DNA of 64,000 bases from Thalassospira xiamenensis M-5 = DSM 17429 (GCF_000300235.2 NZ_CP004388.1:1097501-1161500), one strand, 5' to 3'. Positions 1 through 8,345 are shown, numbered from the stretch's first letter. Program-made: numbers and translations. Notes: generated from the letters alone by a model not told the origin.

Positions 1-1
1 C

Positions 2-61
2 GGGCCGGAGGGGGAGAAAGCGGAAGTGAAGGATATCGTGCTGTTTTTACAGCGTGGTTGA
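2..61 (+). CDS. 3' end of an unidentified gene (partial)
   Basis: An open frame runs in from before the window and stops at TGA 59-61. It gives 19 residues ending in DIVLFLQRG. The mixed charged and hydrophobic residues look like a real C-terminus, and the insertion sequence starts only 18 bases after the stop. Too little is left to name a family, and it could be a chance frame. Confidence 0.3.
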   Translation, partial: GPEGEKAEVKDIVLFLQRG

Positions 62-79
62 TTTCTGGCGACATGGAAA

Positions 80-118
80 GGGCGGGGCCAATTGACCCCG
101 CCCCAGACTGCTGACAAA
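80..118 (+). repeat. Left terminal inverted repeat of the IS1182-family element
   Basis: 39 bases, matching the reverse complement of 1594-1632 with three mismatches. The inner end reads CTGACAAA on the plus strand. Confidence 0.85.
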
Positions 119-143
119 GTCCTCGCCATTGGCGGGGACTTTT
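119..143 (+). terminator. Subterminal hairpin stopping transcription into the IS from the left
   Basis: GTCCTCGCC (119-127) pairs with GGCGGGGAC (131-139), with one G-T pair and a 3-base loop, followed by TTTT. It sits between the left inverted repeat and the transposase start. This is the shape expected of a terminator shielding the transposase gene from outside transcripts. Confidence 0.55.
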
Positions 144-156
144 GATTCAATGGGGA

Positions 157-1524
157 ATGCTTAAGAAACCCAGCCCACATCAAACCGAACTTGAGATGGT
201 GACACTCGACAGTTTGGTCCCCAGCGATCATTTGCTTCGTAAGATCGATGCCGTGATCGATTTCAGTTTTATCCATGCGCGCGTGGCCGATTTGTACTGC
301 GCGAACAATGGCCGTCCCGCCCTTGATCCGGTGATGATGTTTAAGGCGCTGTTCATTGGCTATCTGTTTGGCGTGCGCTCGGAGCGCCAGCTTGTGCGCG
401 AGATTGAGGTCAATGTCGCCTATCGCTGGTTTTTGCAACTCAAGCTGACCGACAAGGTCTTTGATGCCTCGACCCTGTCGCAGAACCGGCGGCGTCGATA
501 TCATGATGCCAGTGTTGCGCAGGATATTTTTGACGAGATCGTCGAGCAGGCGATCAGGCACGGGCTGGTGGATGGTAAGGTTCTCTATACCGACAGCACG
601 CATTTGAAGGCCGATGCCAACAAGAACAAATGGGACCGCGAAGTGGTTGCCAAATCGCGCGCGGCCTATTGGGATGATCTGGATCTGGCGATTGAGGAAG
701 ACCGGGCGGCTCATGCGAAAAAGCCGCTCAAAGCCAAGGAACGCCAGCCGGTTGAGAAAGAAACCAAGATCAGCCGAACCGATCCCGACAGCGGATATAT
801 GGTGCGCGACGGCAAGCCCAAGGGCTTTTTCTATCTCGATCACCGCACGGTCGATGGCAAGCTTGGGATCATTACCGACAGTTACGCCACCCCGGCCAAT
901 CTGCATGACAGCATTCCCTATCTCGACCGTCTTGACCGACAAAGGCAGCGTTTTGACCTTGATGTTATCGCCGTCGGACTGGATGCGGGCTATGCGACCG
1001 CCGCGATTGCCAAAGGCCTTGAAGATCGTGACATCCTTGGCGTGACGGGCTATCGCCGCCCGAACCTTCGGGAAGGCTACATCCCCAAACGCAAATACGT
1101 TTATGACCCTGAACGTGATGCTTATCGCTGCCCCGAAGGTCAGCTTCTGTCTTATGCGACAACCGACCGAAATGGATACCGCCATTATCACAGCGACCCG
1201 GAAAAATGCCGCACCTGTCCTGTGCTGGCTTCCTGTACCGCCAATGCCCACCACCGAAAAACTGTCACGCGCCATGTCTGGCAAGACGCCAGAGACCGGG
1301 CTGACGCCTATCGTCTGACAGAGTGGGGCAAGCGGGTTTACAAGCGCCGAAAAGAGACGGTCGAACGCTCTTTTGCAGATGCCAAACAGCTTCACGGTCA
1401 TCGATATGCAAGGTTCCGGGGACTGATCAATGTCAAATGCCAATGTCTGCTGGCCGCCGCCGCCCAAAACATCAAGAAAATAGCCCTGGCTTTGGGCCCC
1501 AAGGGGCCAATCGCCGAGGGATAA
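157..1524 (+). CDS. IS1182-family transposase
   Basis: DDE transposase of 455 residues that cuts and joins the ends of its own element. The N-terminal third has the DUF772-type opening (ELEMVTLDSLVPSDHLLRKI) typical of IS1182/IS5-like enzymes. Candidate catalytic acidic residues sit in YTDSTHLKADANK, GLDAGYAT and KETVERSFADAK, in the right order. Four Cys residues in the last third (the RCPEG segment and the CRTC and ASC region) match the small zinc-ribbon-like stretch of the family. The ATG at 157 is chosen; a TTG five codons upstream (142) is also in frame. No frameshift or stop interrupts it, so it may be active. A short stem-loop (1513-1520 with 1527-1534) spans the stop codon. Confidence 0.9.
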   Translation: MLKKPSPHQTELEMVTLDSLVPSDHLLRKIDAVIDFSFIHARVADLYCANNGRPALDPVMMFKALFIGYLFGVRSERQLVREIEVNVAYRWFLQLKLTDKVFDASTLSQNRRRRYHDASVAQDIFDEIVEQAIRHGLVDGKVLYTDSTHLKADANKNKWDREVVAKSRAAYWDDLDLAIEEDRAAHAKKPLKAKERQPVEKETKISRTDPDSGYMVRDGKPKGFFYLDHRTVDGKLGIITDSYATPANLHDSIPYLDRLDRQRQRFDLDVIAVGLDAGYATAAIAKGLEDRDILGVTGYRRPNLREGYIPKRKYVYDPERDAYRCPEGQLLSYATTDRNGYRHYHSDPEKCRTCPVLASCTANAHHRKTVTRHVWQDARDRADAYRLTEWGKRVYKRRKETVERSFADAKQLHGHRYARFRGLINVKCQCLLAAAAQNIKKIALALGPKGPIAEG

Positions 1525-1570
1525 TCCCCTCGGCACACTCAAGCCAGCTTTCAAACACCTCTAAAAGCAA

Positions 1571-1595
1571 AACCCCGCCAAAATATGACGGGGTT
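1571..1595 (-). terminator. Subterminal hairpin stopping transcription into the IS from the right
   Basis: AACCCCG (1571-1577) pairs with CGGGGTT (1589-1595). Read on the minus strand, the stem is followed by TTTTGCTTTT, so it would stop transcripts entering from the ABC operon side. It mirrors the hairpin at the left end. Confidence 0.5.
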
Positions 1596-1632
1596 TGTCA
1601 GCGGTCTGGGGCGGGGCCAATTGACCCCGCCC
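1594..1632 (-). repeat. Right terminal inverted repeat of the IS1182-family element
   Basis: 39 bases matching 80-118 in inverted orientation with three mismatches. Confidence 0.85.
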
Positions 1633-1640
1633 GTTGTTTT

Positions 1641-2567
1641 TCATTCGCGGAACTTTTCGTGGGCGGGGGCACCGCCACGACCGCGTTTGAGGCTGGGCAG
1701 GGCCAGCATGGCAAGCACGAAAAGGCCGGTTGCCAGTTTCAGATCGGGCGGGGGCATACCGGCGGCCAGGCAGAGCGACACCAGTTGATAATAGATGATC
1801 GCGCCGACAAACGGGGCGAGGAGCTGGCGAAAGATGCTTTGTTTGCCAACGATGGCCTCGCCGATCATGAGGGCGGCCAGACCGTTGATCAGGATGCCAA
1901 GGCCCATATTCACATCGGCAAAGCCCTGTGACTGGACCATAAGCGCGCCGCTGGTGGCCGAAAAGGCGCTGGCAAGGCCAACACCGCCGATGGTCGAAAC
2001 CCAGACGGAAATGCCCTGGGCCTCTGCCATGGCCGGGTTGGCACCGACCGCGCGCATGGCTGTGCCCTTTTCGGTTTTGAAAAACCAGTTAAGCGCCACA
2101 AACACCGCCGCCCCGATGATCCCGGCAATGATGATCTTGGCCGCCGGGAAACCGGGGGTGACAAAGGGCGCCCAGTCAAACACCGAACCGGTGCCAAAGA
2201 TCGACAGGTTCGATTTGCCCATGATGCGCAGATTGATGCTGTAAAGCATCGTCATCATCAGGATCCCGGCCAGAAGCGTGTGAATGCGAAACCGCAGATG
2301 GATGAGTGCCGTACAGCACCCGGCAGCAAAACCGCACAGAAGGGCCGCGATGATGGCGAGTGCCGGATTGACCCCGGCGGCAATCAGAACCCCGGCAACA
2401 CAGCCGCCCAGCGGATAGGCGCCTTCGCTGGTAAGGTCGGGGAAATGCAGGGTGCGGAACGGGATCATGATGCCCATGACGACGAAAGCCAGGATCAGGC
2501 TTTGTGCCAGCGTGACCGGCACGAGCGCCACATAGCTTGTGAAGGTCGAAGAAAGGAATTCCATCAT
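1641..2567 (-). CDS. ABC transporter permease (TrpXYZ-like)
   Basis: Inner-membrane permease of 308 residues, last gene of a three-gene ABC import operon. It is almost entirely hydrophobic, with about eight membrane segments and the GALMVQSQGFADVNMGLGIL stretch typical of branched-chain-type (BPD_transp_2) permeases that pair with PF04392 binding proteins. Its start lies 3-9 bases past the ATPase stop, implying translational coupling. In-frame starts at 2570 (TTG), 2567 and 2564 (both ATG) are possible; 2567 is used. Related systems have been linked to tryptophan or tyrosine uptake, but nothing here shows the substrate. The stop is 8 bases from the insertion sequence; the C-terminal tail (KRGRGGAPAHEKFRE) looks natural. 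Confidence 0.85.
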   Translation of the reverse strand: MMEFLSSTFTSYVALVPVTLAQSLILAFVVMGIMIPFRTLHFPDLTSEGAYPLGGCVAGVLIAAGVNPALAIIAALLCGFAAGCCTALIHLRFRIHTLLAGILMMTMLYSINLRIMGKSNLSIFGTGSVFDWAPFVTPGFPAAKIIIAGIIGAAVFVALNWFFKTEKGTAMRAVGANPAMAEAQGISVWVSTIGGVGLASAFSATSGALMVQSQGFADVNMGLGILINGLAALMIGEAIVGKQSIFRQLLAPFVGAIIYYQLVSLCLAAGMPPPDLKLATGLFVLAMLALPSLKRGRGGAPAHEKFRE

Positions 2568-2570
2568 CAA

Positions 2571-3350
2571 TCAGGCCCCCAGCAACATGGCGTCAGACTT
2601 GACCGAGAAATGATCGATCAGCTTTGCCACCGTGACACCGGCCTTTTCTTCGCCGCCGATTTCCAGTTTGACCTTGCCTGCGTCAAGCATGATGACGCGA
2701 TGGCCGTAATCGACCGCGTGCTGCATGTTGTGCGTGACCATCAGGGTGGTGAGTTTAAGCGCATCAACCGCGCGCACGGTTGCCCCCATGACAAGATCGG
2801 CGGTGCGCGGATCAAGGGCGGCGGTATGTTCATCAAGCAACAGCAGATCGGGCGATCCGCCGACCGCCATGATGAGGGATAGCGATTGACGTTGCCCGCC
2901 GGAGAGCAGTTCAACGCGGGTATCAAGCCGGTTTTCAAGCCCAAGACCCAGGATCGACAGGCGTTCCTTGTAATCCGAAAGGCGTTTGGCATTCAGGCCA
3001 CGGGCGAAGGTGCGGCTTTTGCTGCGCAATTCGGCCAGAAGCATGTTTTCGGCCACCGTCATGCTGGCGGCAGTGCCGAGCATCGGGTCCTGAAACACAC
3101 GCGCAATGCGCATGGCGCGTTTATGCACGGGCATATTGGTGACATCATCGCCATTGATCAGGATCTGACCGCGATCAAGGGGCATTGCGCCGGAAATGGC
3201 ATTTAGCATCGTGCTTTTGCCCGCCCCGTTGGAGCCGATGACAACACCGAATTCGCCGGTCTGGAGAGTAAGCGACAGGTCGTCCAGCGCGATCTTTTCG
3301 TCGGGCTGGCCTTTATAAAAGGTTTTTCGTGCAGACCGGATTTCAAGCAT
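2571..3350 (-). CDS. ABC transporter ATP-binding protein (TrpXYZ-like)
   Basis: Cytoplasmic ATPase of 259 residues that powers the import system of its neighbours. Walker A is GSNGAGKST, the signature is LSGGQRQSLSL and Walker B is LLLLDEHTAALD. Methionine 1 is taken at MLEIRSARKTF (3350), preceded by a GGAGGA-like site on the minus strand. An upstream in-frame start at 3452 would overlap the binding-protein gene and adds residues unlike the family. The 80-base gap to the binding-protein gene holds a strong hairpin, which may lower ATPase expression relative to the binding protein. Confidence 0.88.
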   Translation of the reverse strand: MLEIRSARKTFYKGQPDEKIALDDLSLTLQTGEFGVVIGSNGAGKSTMLNAISGAMPLDRGQILINGDDVTNMPVHKRAMRIARVFQDPMLGTAASMTVAENMLLAELRSKSRTFARGLNAKRLSDYKERLSILGLGLENRLDTRVELLSGGQRQSLSLIMAVGGSPDLLLLDEHTAALDPRTADLVMGATVRAVDALKLTTLMVTHNMQHAVDYGHRVIMLDAGKVKLEIGGEEKAGVTVAKLIDHFSVKSDAMLLGA

Positions 3351-3372
3351 CCGTATCCTCCGTAAAGCAAAA

Positions 3373-3410
3373 TTGGCGCCCCCCGGTGATGCCGGAATGC
3401 GGGGCGCCAA
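3373..3410 (-). terminator. Intra-operon hairpin or attenuator between binding protein and ATPase
   Basis: TTGGCGCCCC (3373-3382) pairs exactly with GGGGCGCCAA (3401-3410). On the minus strand the stem is followed by TTTTGCTTT, only a weak T run, so partial termination or mRNA-end protection of the binding-protein transcript is more likely than full termination. Confidence 0.5.
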
Positions 3411-3430
3411 CAAAAAGACGAGGCCGGAAT

Positions 3431-4417
3431 TTATTCGACGATGCAGCCGCAATCGTTGAATTCGGCCGGGATTTCGATGCCAAAGGCGGCGGAGGCCTTT
3501 TTCGAAATCATCGGGGCGTGGTTTTCATAGGATGGTGCGGATGGCGGAATGGTCGCCGGGTCCTTGCCATTGAGGATTTCAGCCGCAATCTTACCGGCAT
3601 TCAGGCCGACCTGTTCATAATCGACCGAGAAGCTGGCGGGTACGGTGCCATTGGCAACCGCCGAGCTATCGGAATTGACAATCGGAACGCCGATCTGACG
3701 CGCAGCGGCGGAAACCGCAGCAATTGCCGGCTGGATCAGGTTTGAGGCCGGGGTATAGATGACATCAGCCTTGCCCGCGACGGCGGTGATGCGTTGCTGA
3801 ATGTCATTGACGTTATCGATGCCGACCGGAACAACGGTAAAGCCCGCGGCGGGGGCGAGTTCCTGAACCTTTTCAAGCAGGGCAACATCATTGGCTTCGC
3901 CCGGGTTATAGGGCACGGCAAGGCGTTTGGCATCGGGCAGGAATTTGTGGGTGAATTCAAGAACGGCTGCGATGTCCTGAAGATCGGACGCGCCGGTCAT
4001 GCCTTCGTCGCCCTTATCCCATGACGGGACCAGTTTGGCGGCCACCGGATCGGTCACGGCGGAAAACACGATTGGAATGCCCGAACCCGCCAGTGCCTTT
4101 TTGGCGATCTGGGAGACCGGGGTGGTGATGGTATAGATCAGTTTGGGGTTTTCGGCCTGCAATTTCGCGATCATCTGGGGCACCAGAGACGCATCAAAAT
4201 TGGTGTGGCTTTCGGAATAGACAACGTCCGTGCCCTCGGCAAAGCCGTTGGCGGCCATGGCTTCCTTGAAGCCCGCGATGGACGCGTTAAGCTGCGGATG
4301 TTCGCCGAAATTGGCAATGCCGACCCTGATCGGTTCGGCGGATGCGCTGTTCATGGCGGCAATCATTGTACCCGCGATCAGAAGGCCTGAAAGCGCACCG
4401 GATTTGAAAAGTTTCAT
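3431..4417 (-). CDS. ABC transporter substrate-binding protein (PF04392, TrpX-like)
   Basis: Periplasmic binding protein of 328 residues, first gene of the import operon. A signal peptide covers about residues 1-27 (MKLFKSGALSGLLIAGTM, then a cut after SASA). The mature part has the ABC_sub_bind fold signs: IRVGIANFGEHPQLNASIAG at the start, TITTPVSQIAKKAL, and IVFSAVTDPVAAKLV. It would capture a small ligand and pass it to the permease. Homologues include TrpX, but the ligand cannot be read from sequence. The start at 4417 has GGAGCC upstream. The two C-terminal cysteines (CGCIVE) could form a disulfide. Confidence 0.87.
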   Translation of the reverse strand: MKLFKSGALSGLLIAGTMIAAMNSASAEPIRVGIANFGEHPQLNASIAGFKEAMAANGFAEGTDVVYSESHTNFDASLVPQMIAKLQAENPKLIYTITTPVSQIAKKALAGSGIPIVFSAVTDPVAAKLVPSWDKGDEGMTGASDLQDIAAVLEFTHKFLPDAKRLAVPYNPGEANDVALLEKVQELAPAAGFTVVPVGIDNVNDIQQRITAVAGKADVIYTPASNLIQPAIAAVSAAARQIGVPIVNSDSSAVANGTVPASFSVDYEQVGLNAGKIAAEILNGKDPATIPPSAPSYENHAPMISKKASAAFGIEIPAEFNDCGCIVE

Positions 4418-4573
4418 TGAATGAGGCTCCCTGATTTATTGGGTCGGCATGTGGCAGGCCGACCGTGCCACCGGATCATGCGAAGTTCGGCATTATCCGT
4501 CAACAGGATGTCGCACAGGGCGCAAAGCATTGCCGGGAATGAGGGAGCATACGGACAGGGTATCTGAGCCCGG

Positions 4574-4942
4574 TCAGGAACGGATTGCAAAGGCCCGGCT
4601 GGAAATCGAAACCGGATTTCCGGACGGGTCTTTCATATTGGCGAATTGATAGCCATCCGCCTGATGGATCGGGCCGACATCAACGCCACGGGTCACCAGT
4701 TGCTTGCGGAAGGCGTCGACATTCTTGACGTCAAAGACCAGTTTGATCAGCGACTGGCCTTCTTTCTGGCCCTTGCCCGCGGGATGGAGCATCAGGATCA
4801 GCCCATCAAGGGCAGGCCTGAGTTCGACGATGCGGTCACCTTCGAGGCGGATGGCCTGATAGACGAAAAGATCGCAGTAGAAATGGACCATTTCGTCGAT
4901 CTTTTTCGTGTAGATCACGATCCGGTTGCAGGTCGTCGGCAT
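4574..4942 (-). CDS. VOC family (glyoxalase/bleomycin-resistance fold) protein
   Basis: Small cytoplasmic protein of 122 residues made of one VOC module: a first beta-alpha-beta unit (RIVIYTKKIDEMVHFYCDLF) and a second ending in the usual ANMKDPSGNPVSI strand. Members bind a metal and act on varied small substrates or bind drugs. The reaction cannot be assigned from this sequence. It lies upstream of the ABC operon on the same strand with a 156-base gap, so it probably has its own transcript. Confidence 0.75.
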   Translation of the reverse strand: MPTTCNRIVIYTKKIDEMVHFYCDLFVYQAIRLEGDRIVELRPALDGLILMLHPAGKGQKEGQSLIKLVFDVKNVDAFRKQLVTRGVDVGPIHQADGYQFANMKDPSGNPVSISSRAFAIRS

Positions 4943-4959
4943 CAGGTTTTCCGTTGTTA

Positions 4960-6120
4960 TCAGCTGCCACTTGCGGCGCTGAATACCGTTACGCCATTCA
5001 CGACAATCCGGCCATCGCGCAACAGTTCGACATCGTAATTCGTCATGCCTTGTTGGCCGGGTTCACCGGCGGCAAGGCCATCGACGGCAAAGGGCACCAG
5101 CGCGCCCAGCAGGGTCGGGCTTTGCGGGGTGCCGATCAGGTCCTGAAGGCGTTCGCGTCCGATCAGGTCAAGGTCAAGCTGGCCTGCAAAGCCGTAGCGC
5201 GCGGCCTGCTGGGCGATGAATTCACCCTTGCCCAGTGCTTCGAGGCCGCGGCCTTCGACATAGATTTCATCAATCTTGACCGGGGCACCGTTATCGGCGG
5301 CCTTTTGCCAAAGCTCGTTGGCGATCTGGCGGCGGGCAGCGCGCGGCGCAAGACCGGTCAGCATATCATTGAAGCCCTTTTCAATGATGGGTTTGGCTTC
5401 GAGCCAGGGCAGGCCGGTGCTGCTGCTTTTGATGCGCACGGTGCGCGGTTGCAACAGGCTTGGCAGCCAAAGGCCATCATGGGCGTAGTCAAGATGGGTT
5501 TCGCCATTTTCGCCGGGATAGAGCAGGAAGCTTGTCGATTTTACCGCGCCGCGTTTTTCCCGGTTCGGGCCGGTCCATTCGGCGGCCTGCCAGGAAATCC
5601 GGGCTTCGTCAGGCAGCCATCGAATGACAAGTCCGTTCATCAGCCAGTGTTTGCGCGTGATCGGTTCATCGCCAATCAGGAAATCGGCGCCGCCGGTGAA
5701 ATTGACCGCCGTGCCGTTTATATAGTTCCAGCGCAGGCTGCCGAGTGCCTTGCGCATGGTCAGTTCGCGCTGGTCACTGGTGGCATCGGCCAGCATCTTG
5801 CCGCGTTCGGGCAGGGCAATGTCGATATCGACCTGATTGGCGATATCGGTATCGCTTAGCGTTACCCGGACATCTTCAAGGGCCAGTTCACGCGCGGTGC
5901 TGTAGCCGCTGAGATCAAGGCGCACACCGTCATAGGTGAAGGTGACCGCACCGTTGCTGTTTTCCGCGGATGTTTCGGTTGCGGAAATGCCGTTTTGCAT
6001 CAGGATTCCATCCATGATTTCGCGCGCCTTTTGCGTTTCAAGCGCAAAGGCATTTGCACCGGCGGCGCAAATGGAAATCAGAGAAACACCAATGCCGATG
6101 ACAATACGGCGTACAGGCAT
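4960..6120 (-). CDS. Exported protein of unknown function
   Basis: Protein of 386 residues with a clear signal peptide (MPVRRIVIGIGVSLISICA, cut near NAFA). I do not recognise a family. The mature part is rich in beta-strand-like alternating residues with few charges in blocks, and includes the phrase VTFTYDGVRLDLSGY and repeated short RLDLSG/VRVTLSD-like strands, somewhat like DUF945 or AsmA-type envelope proteins; that is only an impression. The start at 6120 gives the signal peptide at the N-terminus; 13 codons upstream (6159) is another in-frame start. It is 17 bases upstream of the VOC gene on the same strand and may be cotranscribed with it. Confidence 0.6.
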   Translation of the reverse strand: MPVRRIVIGIGVSLISICAAGANAFALETQKAREIMDGILMQNGISATETSAENSNGAVTFTYDGVRLDLSGYSTARELALEDVRVTLSDTDIANQVDIDIALPERGKMLADATSDQRELTMRKALGSLRWNYINGTAVNFTGGADFLIGDEPITRKHWLMNGLVIRWLPDEARISWQAAEWTGPNREKRGAVKSTSFLLYPGENGETHLDYAHDGLWLPSLLQPRTVRIKSSSTGLPWLEAKPIIEKGFNDMLTGLAPRAARRQIANELWQKAADNGAPVKIDEIYVEGRGLEALGKGEFIAQQAARYGFAGQLDLDLIGRERLQDLIGTPQSPTLLGALVPFAVDGLAAGEPGQQGMTNYDVELLRDGRIVVNGVTVFSAASGS

Positions 6121-6293
6121 GATCAAGACCCCTATGGGTAATGGTTTGAACGGTTCCATTGTTTAGCGCAAATTTGGTGAAGATGGGGCAGGGATTGTGG
6201 CGAGGGCAGGCGAAGCACAGCAGAAGGACACAAGTATGACATGGATCACATCTTGTCCTGGCTGTCATCTGGAAAGCATGGGGGCGTTGCCGG

Positions 6294-6965
6294 TCAGTCG
6301 GTGGCGCAGCCGATTTTGTCACGCTTGCTTTCGACGGTGACCCCACACAGGAAGACGTCGACGGCGCGTTTGACCCTTTTTGTGATCTCTTCCTCGCTGA
6401 GTTTCGGAGGAGAGATCATTTTCATCACCTGATTCTGCCAGTCGCCGACAATCATCGCATCGAAAATTTCGGCATAATGATCGGGATCGTCGATGACAAG
6501 ATTACCAAGGTCATTCTGGCGTTTCAGGTAGTTTGCAAGGTGTTTGCGCGTGCTTTCGGGGCCGACTTCAAGGAACTTCTCAACCATTGGTATGAAATGC
6601 TGTCCTTCGGAGAACAGAATCTGCGTGAAGCGAACGGCTTCCTCGGTTAGTATCTTGGTCGATAGTTTAAAGGCGAAGTCGGTCAAAGCGTCACGAGGGG
6701 GGAGATTGGATTCCAGCGAAATATGCAATTCCGCGGAAAACGCCATGCACCGTTCTGTCATAACGGCAGTCAGCAACCCATCCTTTCCGCCAAATGCCTC
6801 GTAGAGAGTTGTACGGGAGCCACCGGATCGAGAAATTACGTCATTTAGCGTAACGCCAGAAAAGCCTTTCTCCAGCAGAAGCTGCCATGCAGCATCCATC
6901 ATCGCGCGTCGCCGTGCGAAGCCGCGACTGGATTGTTTTCCTTGGGTTTCTGACGTTTCGCTCAT
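6294..6965 (-). CDS. TetR/AcrR-family repressor of the divergent RND pump
   Basis: DNA-binding regulator of 223 residues. The N-terminal helix-turn-helix is at about residues 20-65 (GFSGVTLNDVISRSGGSRTT then LYEAFGGKDGLL), followed by an all-helical ligand domain with the AcrR C-terminal type (TetR_C_7-like). It is transcribed away from the efflux genes at 7131-11492, and a perfect 17-base palindrome lies between them, so it most likely represses the pump and itself until a pump substrate binds. The ATG at 6965 is chosen; a start 19 codons earlier at 7022 would overlap the operator region. Confidence 0.85.
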   Translation of the reverse strand: MSETSETQGKQSSRGFARRRAMMDAAWQLLLEKGFSGVTLNDVISRSGGSRTTLYEAFGGKDGLLTAVMTERCMAFSAELHISLESNLPPRDALTDFAFKLSTKILTEEAVRFTQILFSEGQHFIPMVEKFLEVGPESTRKHLANYLKRQNDLGNLVIDDPDHYAEIFDAMIVGDWQNQVMKMISPPKLSEEEITKRVKRAVDVFLCGVTVESKRDKIGCATD

Positions 6966-7026
6966 GGTTTTTCGATCTTTTCTGTCGACGTTGTTTTTGG
7001 CTCTTGATCGTGCAGTGCACAATGTG

Positions 7027-7043
7027 TACTGTACCGTACAGTA
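7027..7043. promoter_or_regulatory. Palindromic operator between TetR regulator and RND pump
   Basis: TACTGTAC (7027-7034) and GTACAGTA (7036-7043) form a perfect inverted repeat around one C. It sits between the divergent starts (6965 and 7131) next to AT-rich promoter-like DNA. Half-site length and spacing fit a TetR/AcrR dimer. Confidence 0.65.
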
Positions 7044-7130
7044 TTTAATAATTCAATGGCAAAGCTGCCTGATATTCCCCGGCACGGCAGCGCTGCTTAC
7101 AGGACTGTGAGAAGGAAAATCATTTTGTCG

Positions 7131-8321
7131 ATGCGATCTTGTTTGAAACTTGCAGGCGTTGCTGTGCTTGCATTGATGGTTGCGGCCTGTGACGAGCAGA
7201 AAGAAGCGCAACAGTCGGATGCCAGCGCACAGCAGCAACCGCAGGCAACGCCGGTTGGTACCGTGACACTTGAAGCGCAGACCGTCGGTCTGATCGAGGA
7301 AATGCCGGGTCGTACCGTTGCCTTCCGCAAGGCTGCGGTGCGCCCGCAGGTCGATGGTATCATCAAGGAACGCAACTTTACCGAAGGCGCGTTTGTTGAA
7401 GCCGGTCAGCAGCTTTATATGATTGATCAGGCCGTTTATATGGCGGAACTTGACGCGGCACAGGCGGAACTTGCCAAGCAGCGCGCGACACTTGATCAGA
7501 CGACCAAAACCCGCAAACGATACGAAAGTCTTGTGAAAACCCAGGCGGTTTCCGAGCAGACCTTTGACGATGCGATTTCGGCAGAAGCCCAGGCAAAAGC
7601 CGCGGTTGCCGCCGCGCGTGCGCAGGTCGATCAGGCGCGGATCAATGTGGAATACACCACCGTAACCGCCCCGATTTCCGGCCAGATCAGTTCGTCTGAT
7701 GTGACCGAAGGTGCGCTTGTGACCGCCAACCAGACCGAAGCACTGACCACGATCACCCAGCTTGACCCGATCTATGTCGATGTGACGCAGGCCGGTGGCC
7801 GGTTAATGAAGATCAAGCAGGCGATCCAGAACGGCCGCATTCAGGGTGTTGAAAACGGCAAGATCGAAGTTGCCCTGATCATTGATGCGACCGGTGTTGA
7901 ATATCCCCATACCGGGACGTTGCAGTTTTCCGACGTATCGGTGAATGAAACCACCGGAACGATCCGTCTGCGCGCGGTTTTCCCGAACCCGGATGGTGTG
8001 TTGCTGCCGGGCATGTTCGTGCGTGGACAGGTGCGTCAGGGCAAGCTTGATGGGGCCTTCCTTGTGCCGCAGAAAGCCGTGATGCGCCGTCCGGATGGCA
8101 CGGCATATGTTTACACCATCGGTGACGGCAAGGTCGTTTCCAAGGATATCCAGATCGAACAGTCGCAAGGCGAGAACTGGGTCGTGACAGACGGTGTTTC
8201 GGATGGCGAACAGCTGATCGTCGATGGCATTCAGCGTATCGCACCGGGGGCGCCGGTAACGGCGCAGCCTGTCGAGAATGCGAATGCTGGCCAGGGTGCC
8301 GCCCAAGGTTCAGCCCAGTAA
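7131..8321 (+). CDS. RND efflux periplasmic adaptor subunit (AcrA/MexA type)
   Basis: Membrane-fusion protein of 396 residues linking the inner-membrane pump to an outer-membrane channel. It has a lipoprotein signal with lipobox LMVAAC; Asp at +2 is the classic signal for staying in the inner membrane. Then come the first half of the lipoyl domain (GRTVAFRKAAVRPQVDGII), an alpha-hairpin (about residues 75-160), the second lipoyl half (TTVTAPISGQISSSDVTEGA) and beta-barrel domains. ATG 7131 is used; a TTG two codons upstream (7125) is closer to the AAGGAAA ribosome site. The pump gene follows 24 bases later. No TolC-like channel is encoded nearby, so an unlinked one must serve. Confidence 0.92.
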   Translation: MRSCLKLAGVAVLALMVAACDEQKEAQQSDASAQQQPQATPVGTVTLEAQTVGLIEEMPGRTVAFRKAAVRPQVDGIIKERNFTEGAFVEAGQQLYMIDQAVYMAELDAAQAELAKQRATLDQTTKTRKRYESLVKTQAVSEQTFDDAISAEAQAKAAVAAARAQVDQARINVEYTTVTAPISGQISSSDVTEGALVTANQTEALTTITQLDPIYVDVTQAGGRLMKIKQAIQNGRIQGVENGKIEVALIIDATGVEYPHTGTLQFSDVSVNETTGTIRLRAVFPNPDGVLLPGMFVRGQVRQGKLDGAFLVPQKAVMRRPDGTAYVYTIGDGKVVSKDIQIEQSQGENWVVTDGVSDGEQLIVDGIQRIAPGAPVTAQPVENANAGQGAAQGSAQ

Positions 8322-8345
8322 GCTGACGATTAAGGACGATTTCTA

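Larger units (their letters stand above)
80..1632 (+). mobile_element. Complete IS1182-family insertion sequence
   Basis: A single transposase gene is enclosed by 39-base terminal inverted repeats (80-118 and 1594-1632) that differ at only three positions. The outermost 24 bases of each repeat, GGGCGGGG-YCAATTGR-CCCCGCCC, are themselves almost palindromic, so the exact outer boundary and any target duplication cannot be fixed by eye; no flanking direct repeat is evident. Just inside each repeat lies a hairpin followed by a T run pointing inward. The element is about 1.55 kb and looks intact. It lies between the end of one gene and, 8 bases further on, the stop codon of the opposing ABC permease, so neither flanking gene is visibly broken. 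Confidence 0.85.

Noticed and set aside
1323-1931. 202-residue frame crossing the right end of the insertion sequence
   Set aside because: It would join transposase and ABC permease DNA in the wrong frame; both real genes have clear motifs.
1640-6120. Passenger genes of a larger transposon or prophage
   Set aside because: No integrase, phage gene, tRNA target or second insertion-sequence copy is seen; the single element has both of its own ends.
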